Assembly: GCA_016716535.1 (NCBI GenBank)
Contig: JADJWD010000001.1
Span: forward strand, 62,001 to 126,000
DNA: 64,000 nt
Source of the DNA: Betaproteobacteria bacterium
GTDB taxonomy: Bacteria; Pseudomonadota; Gammaproteobacteria; Burkholderiales; Burkholderiaceae_C
Direction: 5' to 3'
Shown in pieces: positions 8,742 through 16,733 of this stretch. How positions within the stretch are numbered: the stretch's first letter is position 1; each line of letters opens with the position of its first letter. The position numbers and the translations under genes were made by a program. Under the pieces are notes generated by a model, which was not told where the DNA came from, searched no databases, and worked only from the letters and a program-made list of their open reading frames with translations.

Positions 8742-10007
8742 ATGTCATCGACCCCCTCCACCTCCCCCGCCCGCAACGGCGCCCGCCGCAAGGGCCTCGT
8801 CTGGGTCACCGCGGTCGTTCTCGCCGCCGGCGCGGCCGGCATCGCCTGGTGGGCGCTCGTGCTGCGCCACGCCGAGAGCACCGACAACGCCTACGTGCAG
8901 GGGCACGTCGTGCAGATCACGCCGCAGGTGGCCGGCACGGTGGTCGCGGTGCTCGTCGAAGACACCGACGCCGTGCGCGCCGGCCAGCCGCTGGTGCGGC
9001 TGGATGCGGCTGACGCGCGCGTCGCGCTCGAGCAGGCCGAGGCGCAACTGGCCGAGGCCGTGCGCGCCGCGCGCAGCCTGTTTGCCAACGAGACGCCGCT
9101 GCGCGCGCTGGTGTCGCAGCGCGAGACCGAGGTGGCGCGCGCGGCCACCGACGTGGCGCGCGCCGAAGAGGACGTGCAGCGCCGCACGCCGCTGGTGCAG
9201 ACGGGCGCCATCGGCCGCGAGGAGTACGAACACGCACGCGCGCAGTTGGCGGCCGCGCGCGCCGCACTCGCCACGGCGCAGTCGGGTGTCGCGTCGGCGC
9301 GCGAGCAGTTCGCCGCACACCGCGTGCAGACCGAGGGCCTGGCGCCCGAGCGCCACCCGGCCGTGCAGCGCGCCGCAGCGCGCGTGCGCGAGGCGTGGCT
9401 GGCGCTGGCGCGCTGCGAGATCACGGCGCCGGTGGCCGGCACGGTGGCGCGGCGCAGCGTGCAGCTCGGCCAGCGGGTCGCCGCCGGCGCGCCGCTGATG
9501 AGCGTCGTCGGCCTCGGCACACTGTGGGTCGACGCGAACTTCAAGGAAGGCCAGCTCGGGCGCCTGCGCATCGGCCAGCCGGCCACGCTGGTGGCCGATG
9601 TCTACGGCACGCGCGTCAAGTTCCGCGGCACCGTCGCGGGCCTGGGCGCCGGCACCGGCGCGGCGTTTGCGCTGCTGCCGGCGCAGAACGCCACCGGCAA
9701 CTGGATCAAGATCGTGCAGCGCGTGCCGGTGCGCATCGCGCTCGACGCGGCCGAGCTGAAGGCGCATCCGCTGCGCGTAGGGCTGTCGATGCACGTGACG
9801 GTCGATGTGCGCGACGGGGAGGCGGCGGCGGCCCCGGTGGCTTCCGTCGCGTCGGCCGCGGCGCCCGCATCAGCCGCATCCTCAACACCATCGACAGCGG
9901 CCGACGACGCGATCGAACATGCGGCCGGCGAGCGGGTGCAGCGGATCATCGCCCGCCATCTCGGCCGCGCCGCCGCGTCTGCGGCCACCCCTCGACGCGA
10001 GCCGTGA
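8742..10007 (+). CDS. emrA: Membrane fusion protein of drug efflux pump (EmrA/HlyD family)
   Basis: 421-residue periplasmic adaptor. A single N-terminal membrane segment (about residues 15-35) is followed by STDNAYVQGHVVQITPQVAG, the classic EmrA biotinyl-lipoyl-like strand. A long alpha-hairpin of alanine-rich coiled coil comes next. The second lipoyl half includes CEITAPVAGTVARRSVQLGQ, then the beta-barrel with GLGTLWVDANFKEGQL. The C-terminal 60 residues are alanine-rich and beyond the family core. The stop overlaps the GTG start of the pump gene (GTGA), showing coupling. Confidence 0.94.
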   Translation: MSSTPSTSPARNGARRKGLVWVTAVVLAAGAAGIAWWALVLRHAESTDNAYVQGHVVQITPQVAGTVVAVLVEDTDAVRAGQPLVRLDAADARVALEQAEAQLAEAVRAARSLFANETPLRALVSQRETEVARAATDVARAEEDVQRRTPLVQTGAIGREEYEHARAQLAAARAALATAQSGVASAREQFAAHRVQTEGLAPERHPAVQRAAARVREAWLALARCEITAPVAGTVARRSVQLGQRVAAGAPLMSVVGLGTLWVDANFKEGQLGRLRIGQPATLVADVYGTRVKFRGTVAGLGAGTGAAFALLPAQNATGNWIKIVQRVPVRIALDAAELKAHPLRVGLSMHVTVDVRDGEAAAAPVASVASAAAPASAASSTPSTAADDAIEHAAGERVQRIIARHLGRAAASAATPRREP

Positions 10008-11656
10008 GCGCCGCCGCCGACGCGTCTCCCCAAAGCGGCGCCGCTGCAAACGCCGCTCACGCCGGCAACGCGCCGACGACACCGCCGCCACTGACCGGCA
10101 CCACCCTCGCCCTCGGCACGCTGTCGCTGTCGCTGGCGACGTTCATGAACGTGCTCGACAGCACGATCGCCAACGTCTCGATCCCCGCCATCGCCGGCGA
10201 CATGGGTGTCAGCCCGACGCAGGGCACCTGGGTCATCACGAGCTTCGGCGTCGCCAACGCGGTGTCGGTGCCGCTCACCGGCTGGCTGACTCAGCGCTTC
10301 GGCGCAGTGCGCCTGTTCACGACGAGCGTCGTGCTCTTTGTGCTCGCGTCGTGGCTGTGCGGCTTTGCGCCGACGCTCGAGTGGCTCGTCTTCTTCCGCG
10401 TGCTGCAAGGCCTGGTCGCCGGGCCGATGATGCCGCTGTCGCAGACGCTGCTGATGTCCAGCTACCCGCCGGCGCGTGTCGGCATGGCGCTGGCGCTGTG
10501 GGGCATGACGACGCTCGTCGCGCCGGTAGCCGGGCCGCTCTTGGGCGGCTGGATCACCGACAACTTCTCGTGGCCGTGGATCTTCTACATCAACGTGCCG
10601 GTCGGCCTGGCTGCCGCGGCGCTGACGTGGAGCATCTACCGCAAGCGCGAGACGCCGGTGCGCAAGCTGCCGATCGACACCATCGGCCTGGCGCTGCTCG
10701 TGCTGTGGATCGGCTCGCTGCAGTTGATGCTCGACCTCGGCAAGGAGTACGACTGGTTCGCGCACCCGGCGATCATCACGCTGGCCCTGGTCGCGCTGGT
10801 CGGCTTCGCGTTCTTCCTCGTCTGGGAGCTGACCGACAAGCATCCGGTCGTCGACCTGCGGCTCTTCGCGCGGCGCAACTTCGGCTTCGGCGTCGCGACG
10901 TTGTCGGTGGCCTATGGCCTGTTCTTCGGCAACGTCGTGCTGCTGCCGCTGTGGCTTCAGCAGTGGATGGGCTACGACGCCACCGCGGCCGGCATGGCGC
11001 TGGCGCCGGTGGGCCTCTTGGCGATCGTGCTGACGCCGCTCGTCGGCCGCAAGGTCGGCCAGTGGGACCCGCGCTGGATGGCCACCTTCGCGTTCGCGAT
11101 GTTCGCGCTGGTGATGGGGCAGCGCGCGGGGTTCACGCCGCAGAGCGACTTCGCGCACATCCTCGTGCCGACGGTGCTGCAAGGCGCCGCGGTGGCGTTC
11201 TTCTTCATCCCGCTGACGACGCTGTCGCTGGCCGGCATCGGGCCCGAGCGGCTGCCGGCCGCCGCGGGCCTGTCGAACTTCGTGCGCATGACGGCGGGCG
11301 CGTTCGGCGTTTCGGTGTCGACGACGTTGTGGGAGAGCCGCGCGCAACTGCACCGCGCGCATCTCGTCGAGCGCCTGGGCGCCGGCGACCCGGCGCTGCA
11401 GCAGGCGCTGGCCGCATTGCAGGCTGGCGGGCTGGATGCCACGCAGGCGATGGCGCAGTTGTCGCGCCTCATCGACCAGCAGGTGTTCACGCGCGCAGCC
11501 AACGACATCTTCCTCGTCTCGTCGTGGATCTTCATCGGGCTGACGCTGGCGGTGTGGCTGATGCAGCGGCCGTCGGCGGTGTTTGCCGCAAGCGGCGCAG
11601 GCGGTGCCGCGCGCGGCGGACCGGCGACGCCGGCGAGCGCCATGCACGGCGACTGA
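10004..11656 (+). CDS. emrB: MFS drug:proton antiporter, DHA2 family (EmrB)
   Basis: 550-residue inner-membrane pump with 14 predicted segments. It starts at GTG 10004 overlapping the emrA stop; the first about 35 residues are a soluble Ala/Thr/Pro-rich tail. DHA2 motifs are clear: LDSTIANVSIPAIAGDMGVS in helix 1, GWLTQRFGAVRLF (motif A), and GPLLGGWITDNFSWPWIFYI (motif C and the D-x-x-SWRW-type stretch). It would work with the adaptor and lipoprotein to expel hydrophobic toxicants. It is the last gene of the marR operon. Confidence 0.95.
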   Translation: MSAAADASPQSGAAANAAHAGNAPTTPPPLTGTTLALGTLSLSLATFMNVLDSTIANVSIPAIAGDMGVSPTQGTWVITSFGVANAVSVPLTGWLTQRFGAVRLFTTSVVLFVLASWLCGFAPTLEWLVFFRVLQGLVAGPMMPLSQTLLMSSYPPARVGMALALWGMTTLVAPVAGPLLGGWITDNFSWPWIFYINVPVGLAAAALTWSIYRKRETPVRKLPIDTIGLALLVLWIGSLQLMLDLGKEYDWFAHPAIITLALVALVGFAFFLVWELTDKHPVVDLRLFARRNFGFGVATLSVAYGLFFGNVVLLPLWLQQWMGYDATAAGMALAPVGLLAIVLTPLVGRKVGQWDPRWMATFAFAMFALVMGQRAGFTPQSDFAHILVPTVLQGAAVAFFFIPLTTLSLAGIGPERLPAAAGLSNFVRMTAGAFGVSVSTTLWESRAQLHRAHLVERLGAGDPALQQALAALQAGGLDATQAMAQLSRLIDQQVFTRAANDIFLVSSWIFIGLTLAVWLMQRPSAVFAASGAGGAARGGPATPASAMHGD

Positions 11657-11704
11657 CGAGAATCAGGCCTTCGCATTCAATCTGCCTTGAAGGAGCCGCC
11701 GCCG

Positions 11705-12439
11705 ATGACCACCCCCGAGATCCCGATGCAGCTCGACGCGCGCGCCGTCCAGACGCTGGCGCAGGTGACCACCGCGACGCTGACGACGATCCTGCTGAAG
11801 AAGGGCCTGCGCAACGTCTGGATGCGCGGCACGCGCCCGATCAAGCCGGGGCAGCCGCGGCTCGTGGGCCGCGCCTTCACGCTGCGCTTCGTGCCGGCGC
11901 GCGAGGATCTCGCGACGCCCGAGAGCTGGGGCTCGCCGATCTCGACGCGCGCGGCGATCGAGGCGATGCCCGCCGGTTGCATCGCCGTCGTCGACTCGAT
12001 GGGCGTGGCCGACGCCGGCATCTTCGGCGACATCCTGTGCGCGCGCATGGCGAAGAAGGGCGTCGCCGCGCTCGTCACCGACGGCGTCGTGCGCGACCTC
12101 GCCGGCGTGCTCGGCACCGGGCTGCCCGTGTGGTGCAACGGCGCCGCCGCGCCGCCTTCGGTGGCCGGGCTCACGTTCGTCGGCTGGCAGCAACCGGTGG
12201 GCTGCGGCGGCGTCGCCGTCTTCCCCGGCGACGTGGTCGTCGTCGACGACGACGGCGCGGTGCTGATCCCGGCCGCCCTGCTCGACGAGGTGCTGCAACT
12301 CGCGCCCGAGCAGGAGCGGCTCGAGGCCTGGATCATGAGCGAGGTCGAACGCGGCGCCGCGCTGCCCGGGCTCTATCCGCCGAACGCCGAGAACAAGGCG
12401 CGGTACGAGGCGAGCAGGAAGCAAGACCGTTCGGGCTGA
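11705..12439 (+). CDS. RraA-like family protein (HMG/CHA aldolase type)
   Basis: 244 residues. The ATG at 11705 is preceded by AAGGAG at 11690-11695, which decides it over the upstream TTG. Features of the RraA/HMG-aldolase fold are GVADAGIFGDILCARMAKKG and VTDGVVRD, the latter with the Arg-Asp pair that binds substrate and metal in aldolases. A FPGDVVVVDDDGAVLIP strand follows. It may cleave a 4-hydroxy-2-oxo acid, but RraA-like proteins are functionally diverse. The last codons and stop (RSG-stop) are contributed by the dispersed repeat that begins at 12428. A second family member, at 49858-50541, belongs to the protocatechuate cluster. Confidence 0.88.
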   Translation: MTTPEIPMQLDARAVQTLAQVTTATLTTILLKKGLRNVWMRGTRPIKPGQPRLVGRAFTLRFVPAREDLATPESWGSPISTRAAIEAMPAGCIAVVDSMGVADAGIFGDILCARMAKKGVAALVTDGVVRDLAGVLGTGLPVWCNGAAAPPSVAGLTFVGWQQPVGCGGVAVFPGDVVVVDDDGAVLIPAALLDEVLQLAPEQERLEAWIMSEVERGAALPGLYPPNAENKARYEASRKQDRSG

Positions 12440-12547
12440 GGTATCGAAGCCCCGGGTGAAGTAGATCCGTTCCACCACCGTTCGGGCTGAGCTTGTCGAA
12501 GCCTCGTTCGAAGTAGATCCGTTCGGGCTGAGCCTGTCGAAGCCCCC
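12428..12547. repeat. Dispersed repeat cluster, copy 3
   Basis: Three half-units of the GTTCGGGCTGAGCTTGTCGA type in direct orientation, two of them separated by the same short AAGTAGATCCGTTC spacer. The first supplies the stop codon of the RraA-like gene. The rest fill the space before the convergent aldo/keto reductase gene. Confidence 0.85.
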
Positions 12548-12601
12548 TCTTGCCGGCCACCCGACATCCCCGGCCCTCGGTGGTGACCTTCGCCAATGCC
12601 T

Positions 12602-13685
12602 TCAGGCGAAGTTCTCGGTGTCCACCTCGCTGGTGGCCTGCGCACCGTAGCGCGGGCCGGCCACGGTCTGCTGGTTGATCAGCGCGCCGGCGCGCTCGAT
12701 CACCGCCGGGCTCAGCGCGATCCGCGCAGCGCCAAGATCGTCGGCCAGGTGGTCGAGCCGCGTCGTGCCGGGGATCGGGATCACGTGGTCACCTTTGCGC
12801 CAACAGCCACGCGAGCGCGAGTTGCGCCGGCGTGCAGCCGGCCTCGGCAGCGAGCGCAACAAGACCTTCGCGCAGCTTCAGGTTCGCGGCCCAGTGCGCC
12901 GGGTCGATGAAGCGCGGCATGGTGCGGCGGATGTCCTTGGCGTCGAGCGTGGCCACGTCGGGTGGCCGGGCGGTGAGGTAGCCGCGCGCCACCGGGCTGA
13001 ACGCGACGAACGCGGCGCCGAGTTCGCGGCACGCGGCGAGCACGCCGATCTCGGCGTTGCGCGTCCACAGCGAATATTCGTTCTGCACCGCGGCGATCGG
13101 GTGCACGGCGTGCGCGCGCCTGAGCGTCGCGGCCGAGACCTCGGACAAGCCGAGTGCGCGGATCTTGCCCTCGGCCTTCAGCCGCGCCATCTCGCCGACG
13201 CTGTCCTCGATCGGCGCCGGCCGCAGCTTGTCGAAGCGGTGCAGGTAGTAGACGTCGATCACGTCCGTGCCCAGGCGCGCGAGGCTCGCCTCGCAGTCGC
13301 GGCGGATCGCCTCGGGGCGGCCGTCGATGACGCGCCTGACGCTGCCGTCGGGAAACGTGACGCCGGCCATGCCCCCCTTGGAGCACAGCAAGATCCGGTC
13401 GCGATGCGCCTTCAGCACGCGCCCCACCAGCGTCTCGTTGACGCCGAAGCCGTACAGCGCCGCGGTGTCGAAGAGCGTGACGCCAGCCTCGAGCGCCGCC
13501 AGCAGCACACGCTCGGCCTGCGCGGGCGGCGGCGGCGCGCCGTAGGCGTGGCTGAAGTTCATGCAGCCCAGCCCGATCGGGAAGACGCTGAACGGGCCGA
13601 TGCGGCGCGGCGTGGCTGCGCCGGCGTCAACGGCGGCGCAGGTCGATGCGGATCCGAGTCCGGATGAGGAGGCGGCGGCGCTCAT
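12602..13685 (-). pseudogene. Aldo/keto reductase, broken by a +1 frameshift
   Basis: NAD(P)H-dependent aldo/keto reductase of about 360 residues if the frame is repaired. The N-terminal 298 codons (13685 to 12789) carry the catalytic set: FDTAALYG (Asp and Tyr), LLCSKGGM (Lys) and VYYLHRF (His). The frame then stops just after LAWLLAQR. The expected continuation GDHVIPIPGTTRLDHLADDL to the stop at 12602 is intact one frame over. The extra base is in the TTT run at 12794-12796 (AAA on the coding strand). It is either a recent mutation or a homopolymer read error. Confidence 0.85.
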
Positions 13686-13724
13686 GCCGCGATCGTAGTG
13701 GCGCGGCCCCGGCGGCCTTCGACT

Positions 13725-13754
13725 CGGGGCTTCGACAGGCTCAGCCCGAACGGG
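13725..13754. repeat. Dispersed repeat, copy 4
   Basis: A single unit, GGGGCTTCGACAGGCTCAGC then CCGAACGGG, in the short gap between the aldo/keto reductase start and the end of the VWA gene. Confidence 0.75.
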
Positions 13755-13776
13755 TTCGATGACGACTCGCCTCGGC

Positions 13777-14811
13777 TCACGCCACGCGCCCGAACCACCA
13801 TACCGACAGCGCCGCGCCCGCCAGCAGAAGCACCGCGGCCGCCAGCGCCATCGGCGCGGTCAGCTCCGTCTCGCGCCGCACGACTTCCAACTGCGAGCCG
13901 AGGTCGCGGTAGACGCTGCGCAGCGACTCGGCGGTGACGGCGCGGAAGTACTCGCCGCCTGTCATCGTCGCCACCTGGCGCAGCGTTGGCTCGTCGAGCT
14001 GCATGTACAGCGCCGTGTCGTCGCCCATCGTCCGGTGCCCGTCGGGCGTGCCGAGGCCGACGACGTGGATGCGCACGCCGCGGTCGGCGGCCATCTTCGC
14101 GGCCTCGATGGTGTCGATGCCGGTCGTGCGGCGGCCGTCGGTGAGCAGGATGATCGCCGCCGCGTCGTACGAGCCGGCGGGCACGGGCTCGATCTGCTTG
14201 GGCCGCGGCTTCGCCCTTTCATCGAGGCTGCGTGCTTCGGTGCTCGTGCCGAGGCTCAGCTCGGTCACGTCGATGCCGTGCTCGGGGAACAGCTCGGCCA
14301 GGCTCAGCACGATGCCGTTGCCGATGGCGGTGCCGAACTGCATCTGGATCGCATCGATCGCGCCGGCCACCGCGGCACGGTCCAGCGTCGCCTGCTGCGC
14401 GACCTGCGCGCTGTCGGCGAAGGTGACGAGGCCGACCTCGATGTGCCTTGGCACACCGTCGAGGAAGACTTTGGCCGCCTCCTGCGCGGCCGCCATGCGT
14501 GTGGGCTGCACGTCGGCCACCGCCATGCTGTGCGAGATGTCGACGGCCAGCAGGATCGTCGTCTTCGCCCACGGCAGCGTCATCGACACCGTCGGCCGCG
14601 CGAACGCCAGTGCCAGCAGCGACAGCGCGCCGAACACCAGCGCAGGTGGCACATGCCGCCGCCAACGGCGCCCAGCCGCCGCGCGCGCGACGTTCAGGCT
14701 GGGCAGGCGCAGCGCCGGCTTGACGCCGCGGCGCAGCAGCCACAGGTAGAACGCCGGCAGCCCCGGCAGCGCCAGCATCCACCACAGGTTGCTCGACCAC
14801 AGGAAGCGCAT
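13777..14811 (-). CDS. von Willebrand factor A domain membrane protein (BatA-like), paralog 1
   Basis: 344 residues. Two membrane segments lie near the N-terminus (about 8-25 and 57-75). A VWA domain follows with the MIDAS motif DISHSMA and the later LLTDGRRTTG. One C-terminal membrane segment ends in SVWWFGRVA. This layout matches Bat-type (BatA/BatB) proteins, whose VWA domain faces the periplasm. It is paralogous to the gene at 15641-16702, sharing AIDAIQMQFGTAIGNG and TLRQVATMTGGEY. It lies downstream of pcm on the same strand after a hairpin. Confidence 0.88.
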   Translation of the reverse strand: MRFLWSSNLWWMLALPGLPAFYLWLLRRGVKPALRLPSLNVARAAAGRRWRRHVPPALVFGALSLLALAFARPTVSMTLPWAKTTILLAVDISHSMAVADVQPTRMAAAQEAAKVFLDGVPRHIEVGLVTFADSAQVAQQATLDRAAVAGAIDAIQMQFGTAIGNGIVLSLAELFPEHGIDVTELSLGTSTEARSLDERAKPRPKQIEPVPAGSYDAAAIILLTDGRRTTGIDTIEAAKMAADRGVRIHVVGLGTPDGHRTMGDDTALYMQLDEPTLRQVATMTGGEYFRAVTAESLRSVYRDLGSQLEVVRRETELTAPMALAAAVLLLAGAALSVWWFGRVA

Positions 14812-14823
14812 CGAGCGCGGTCA

Positions 14824-14864
14824 GGCAAGGCACGTACCGCGCCGCGGCAGGCTTGTGCCTTGCC
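14824..14864. terminator. Hairpin between pcm and VWA paralog 1
   Basis: GGCAAGGCAC at 14824-14833 pairs perfectly with GTGCCTTGCC at 14855-14864, with a 21-nt GC-rich loop. There is no U-tract, so it may be a processing or attenuation hairpin rather than a terminator. Confidence 0.4.
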
Positions 14865-14903
14865 AGCCGACCTTCACGCTCACTTCAGGCGTTACGTCGA
14901 ACG

Positions 14904-15641
14904 CTACGTCGCCGGACCGCCACCCTTCGTCTTCGTGTGCCAGCCTTGCTCGCCGATCAGCGGCACGAAGCGCACCGGTGTGATCCGCTCTTGCCTGAAG
15001 GTGTGCTCGCCGGTGCGGGTCAGCTTCACGAGCTGCTGGCCGCTTTCATCGCCGACCGGCATCACGAGGCGGCCGCCGAGGGCGAGCTGCGCTTTCAGCG
15101 CCGACGGTACCTCGGGGCCCGCGGCGGAGACGATGATCGCGTCGAAGAGGCGGGCCTTGTGCGTCTGCGGGTCTTCAGGCCAGCCGAGCGTGCCGTCACC
15201 CTGGCGCACGTCGGCGTTGTCGATGTGCAGCGCCGCGAGCCGCGTGCGCGCCTCGTCGGCGAGCGTCGCGTGGCGCTCGATGCCGCAGACGTGCGCGGCC
15301 AGGCGCGCCAGCACCGCCACGGCGTAGCCCGAACCGGCGCCGACCTCGAGCACCGTGTCGCCGGGCTGCACGTCGGCCGCCTCGGCCATCGCGGCGACGA
15401 TGTACGGCTGCGAGATCGTCTGCCCTTCGCCGATCGGCAGCGGCGAGTCGTCGCAGGCGCGATCGGCCATCTCCGCGTCGACGAACCGCTCGCGCGGCAC
15501 CTCGCGCATCGCCCGCAGCACGGCGGCCGATCGCACGCCGCGCGCGACGATCTGGTGCTCGACCATCTCGGCACGGCGCCGGGCGGCGCCCGCAGCATCC
15601 ACGGCTTGCGCGCCGCCCCCGAACTCTTCTGCTTCGTCCAT
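14904..15641 (-). CDS. pcm: Protein-L-isoaspartate O-methyltransferase
   Basis: 245-residue SAM-dependent repair enzyme that methylates isoaspartyl residues in aged proteins. Visible motifs are ISQPYIVAAMAE (family-specific, near residue 75), VLEVGAGSGYAVAVLA (SAM motif I), GDGTLGWPED and FDAIIVSAAGPEVP. The N-terminal about 25 residues are an extra Ala/Gly-rich stretch. No signal peptide is obvious. Its ATG overlaps the stop of the upstream VWA gene (ATGA), so synthesis is coupled to VWA paralog 2. Confidence 0.95.
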   Translation of the reverse strand: MDEAEEFGGGAQAVDAAGAARRRAEMVEHQIVARGVRSAAVLRAMREVPRERFVDAEMADRACDDSPLPIGEGQTISQPYIVAAMAEAADVQPGDTVLEVGAGSGYAVAVLARLAAHVCGIERHATLADEARTRLAALHIDNADVRQGDGTLGWPEDPQTHKARLFDAIIVSAAGPEVPSALKAQLALGGRLVMPVGDESGQQLVKLTRTGEHTFRQERITPVRFVPLIGEQGWHTKTKGGGPAT

Positions 15642-16702
15642 CACGCCACCCGTGCGAACCACATGACCGACAACCCCGCGCCGGCCATCAGCAGCGCCAC
15701 CGCGGCCAGCGCCACCAGCGCCGTCAGCTCGGTCTCGCGCCTGGCCACTTCGATCCGCGAGCCGAGGTTCAGGTAGACGCTGCGCAGCGCCTCGGCACTG
15801 GCGGCATGGTGGTACTCGCCGCCGGTCATCGTCGCCACCTGGCGCAGGGTCGCCTCGTCGAGTTGCAGATAGAACGCCATGCCTTCGCCCATCGACAAAT
15901 GGCCGTCCGGCGTGCCGAGGCCGATGACGTAGACGCGCACGCCGCGGTCGGCGGCCATCTTCGCCGCTTCGAACGTGTCGACGCCGGTCGCCCGGCGGCC
16001 GTCGGTGAGCAGGATGATCGCCGCGGCGTCGTACGAGCCCGGCGGCACGGGCTTGATCTCTTTGCGGTCCTTGCGCGCTGGCTTCGCGCGCTCTTCGAGG
16101 CTGCGTGCGCCAGAACCGGAACCGGCGGCGCGGTGCGCGCCGAAGATCATCTGCTCGAGATCGATGCCGTGGTCCGGGAACAGCTCGGCCAGGCACAGCA
16201 CGAGCCCGTTGCCGATGGCGGTGCCGAACTGCATCTGGATCGCGTCGATGGCCTGTGCCACCGCGGCGCGGTCGAGTGTCGCGGCCTGCGCCACCTGGGC
16301 CGTGCCGGCGAAGGTGACGAGGCCGACCTCGACGTGCCGCGGCACCTCGGCCAGGAAGGCCTTGGCCGCCTCCTGGGCGGCGACCATGCGCGTCGGCTGC
16401 ACGTCGCGCACGCGCATGCTGCGCGAGATGTCCATCGCCAGCCAGATCGTCGACTTCGCCCACGGCAGCGTCACCGGCGCGGCCGGCCGCGCGAGCGACA
16501 GCGCCAGCAGCGCCAGCGCCGCGAGGATCAACGCAGGCGGCAGGTGCTGCCGCCAGACGCGGTCGGCCGGGGGGCGCACGACGCCCGGGCTGGGCAGCCC
16601 GAGCGCCGGCCTCGCCCGGCGGCGCAGCAGCCACAGGTACGCCGCCGGCAGCAACGGCAGCACCAGCATCCACCACAGGTTGTGAGGCCACAGGAAGTGC
16701 AT
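15641..16702 (-). CDS. von Willebrand factor A domain membrane protein (BatA-like), paralog 2
   Basis: 353 residues. The start at 16702 is chosen because it gives MHFLWPHNLWWMLVLPLLPA, matching the N-terminus of paralog 1. It has two N-terminal membrane segments, the VWA MIDAS motif DISRSM, ILLTDGRRATGVDTFEAAKM, and a C-terminal membrane segment ending VMWFARVA. It is closely similar to the protein at 13777-14811, so a gene duplication is evident. The two copies flank pcm. MoxR and other Bat partners are not in this window. Confidence 0.88.
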   Translation of the reverse strand: MHFLWPHNLWWMLVLPLLPAAYLWLLRRRARPALGLPSPGVVRPPADRVWRQHLPPALILAALALLALSLARPAAPVTLPWAKSTIWLAMDISRSMRVRDVQPTRMVAAQEAAKAFLAEVPRHVEVGLVTFAGTAQVAQAATLDRAAVAQAIDAIQMQFGTAIGNGLVLCLAELFPDHGIDLEQMIFGAHRAAGSGSGARSLEERAKPARKDRKEIKPVPPGSYDAAAIILLTDGRRATGVDTFEAAKMAADRGVRVYVIGLGTPDGHLSMGEGMAFYLQLDEATLRQVATMTGGEYHHAASAEALRSVYLNLGSRIEVARRETELTALVALAAVALLMAGAGLSVMWFARVA

Positions 16703-16733
16703 CGCACGCGCGGCAGCGGGGTCGAGCCGCCTT

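Noticed and set aside
9602..11647. Minus-strand 681-codon frame opposite emrAB
   Set aside because: Arg/His-rich shadow; the plus-strand pump genes explain the region.
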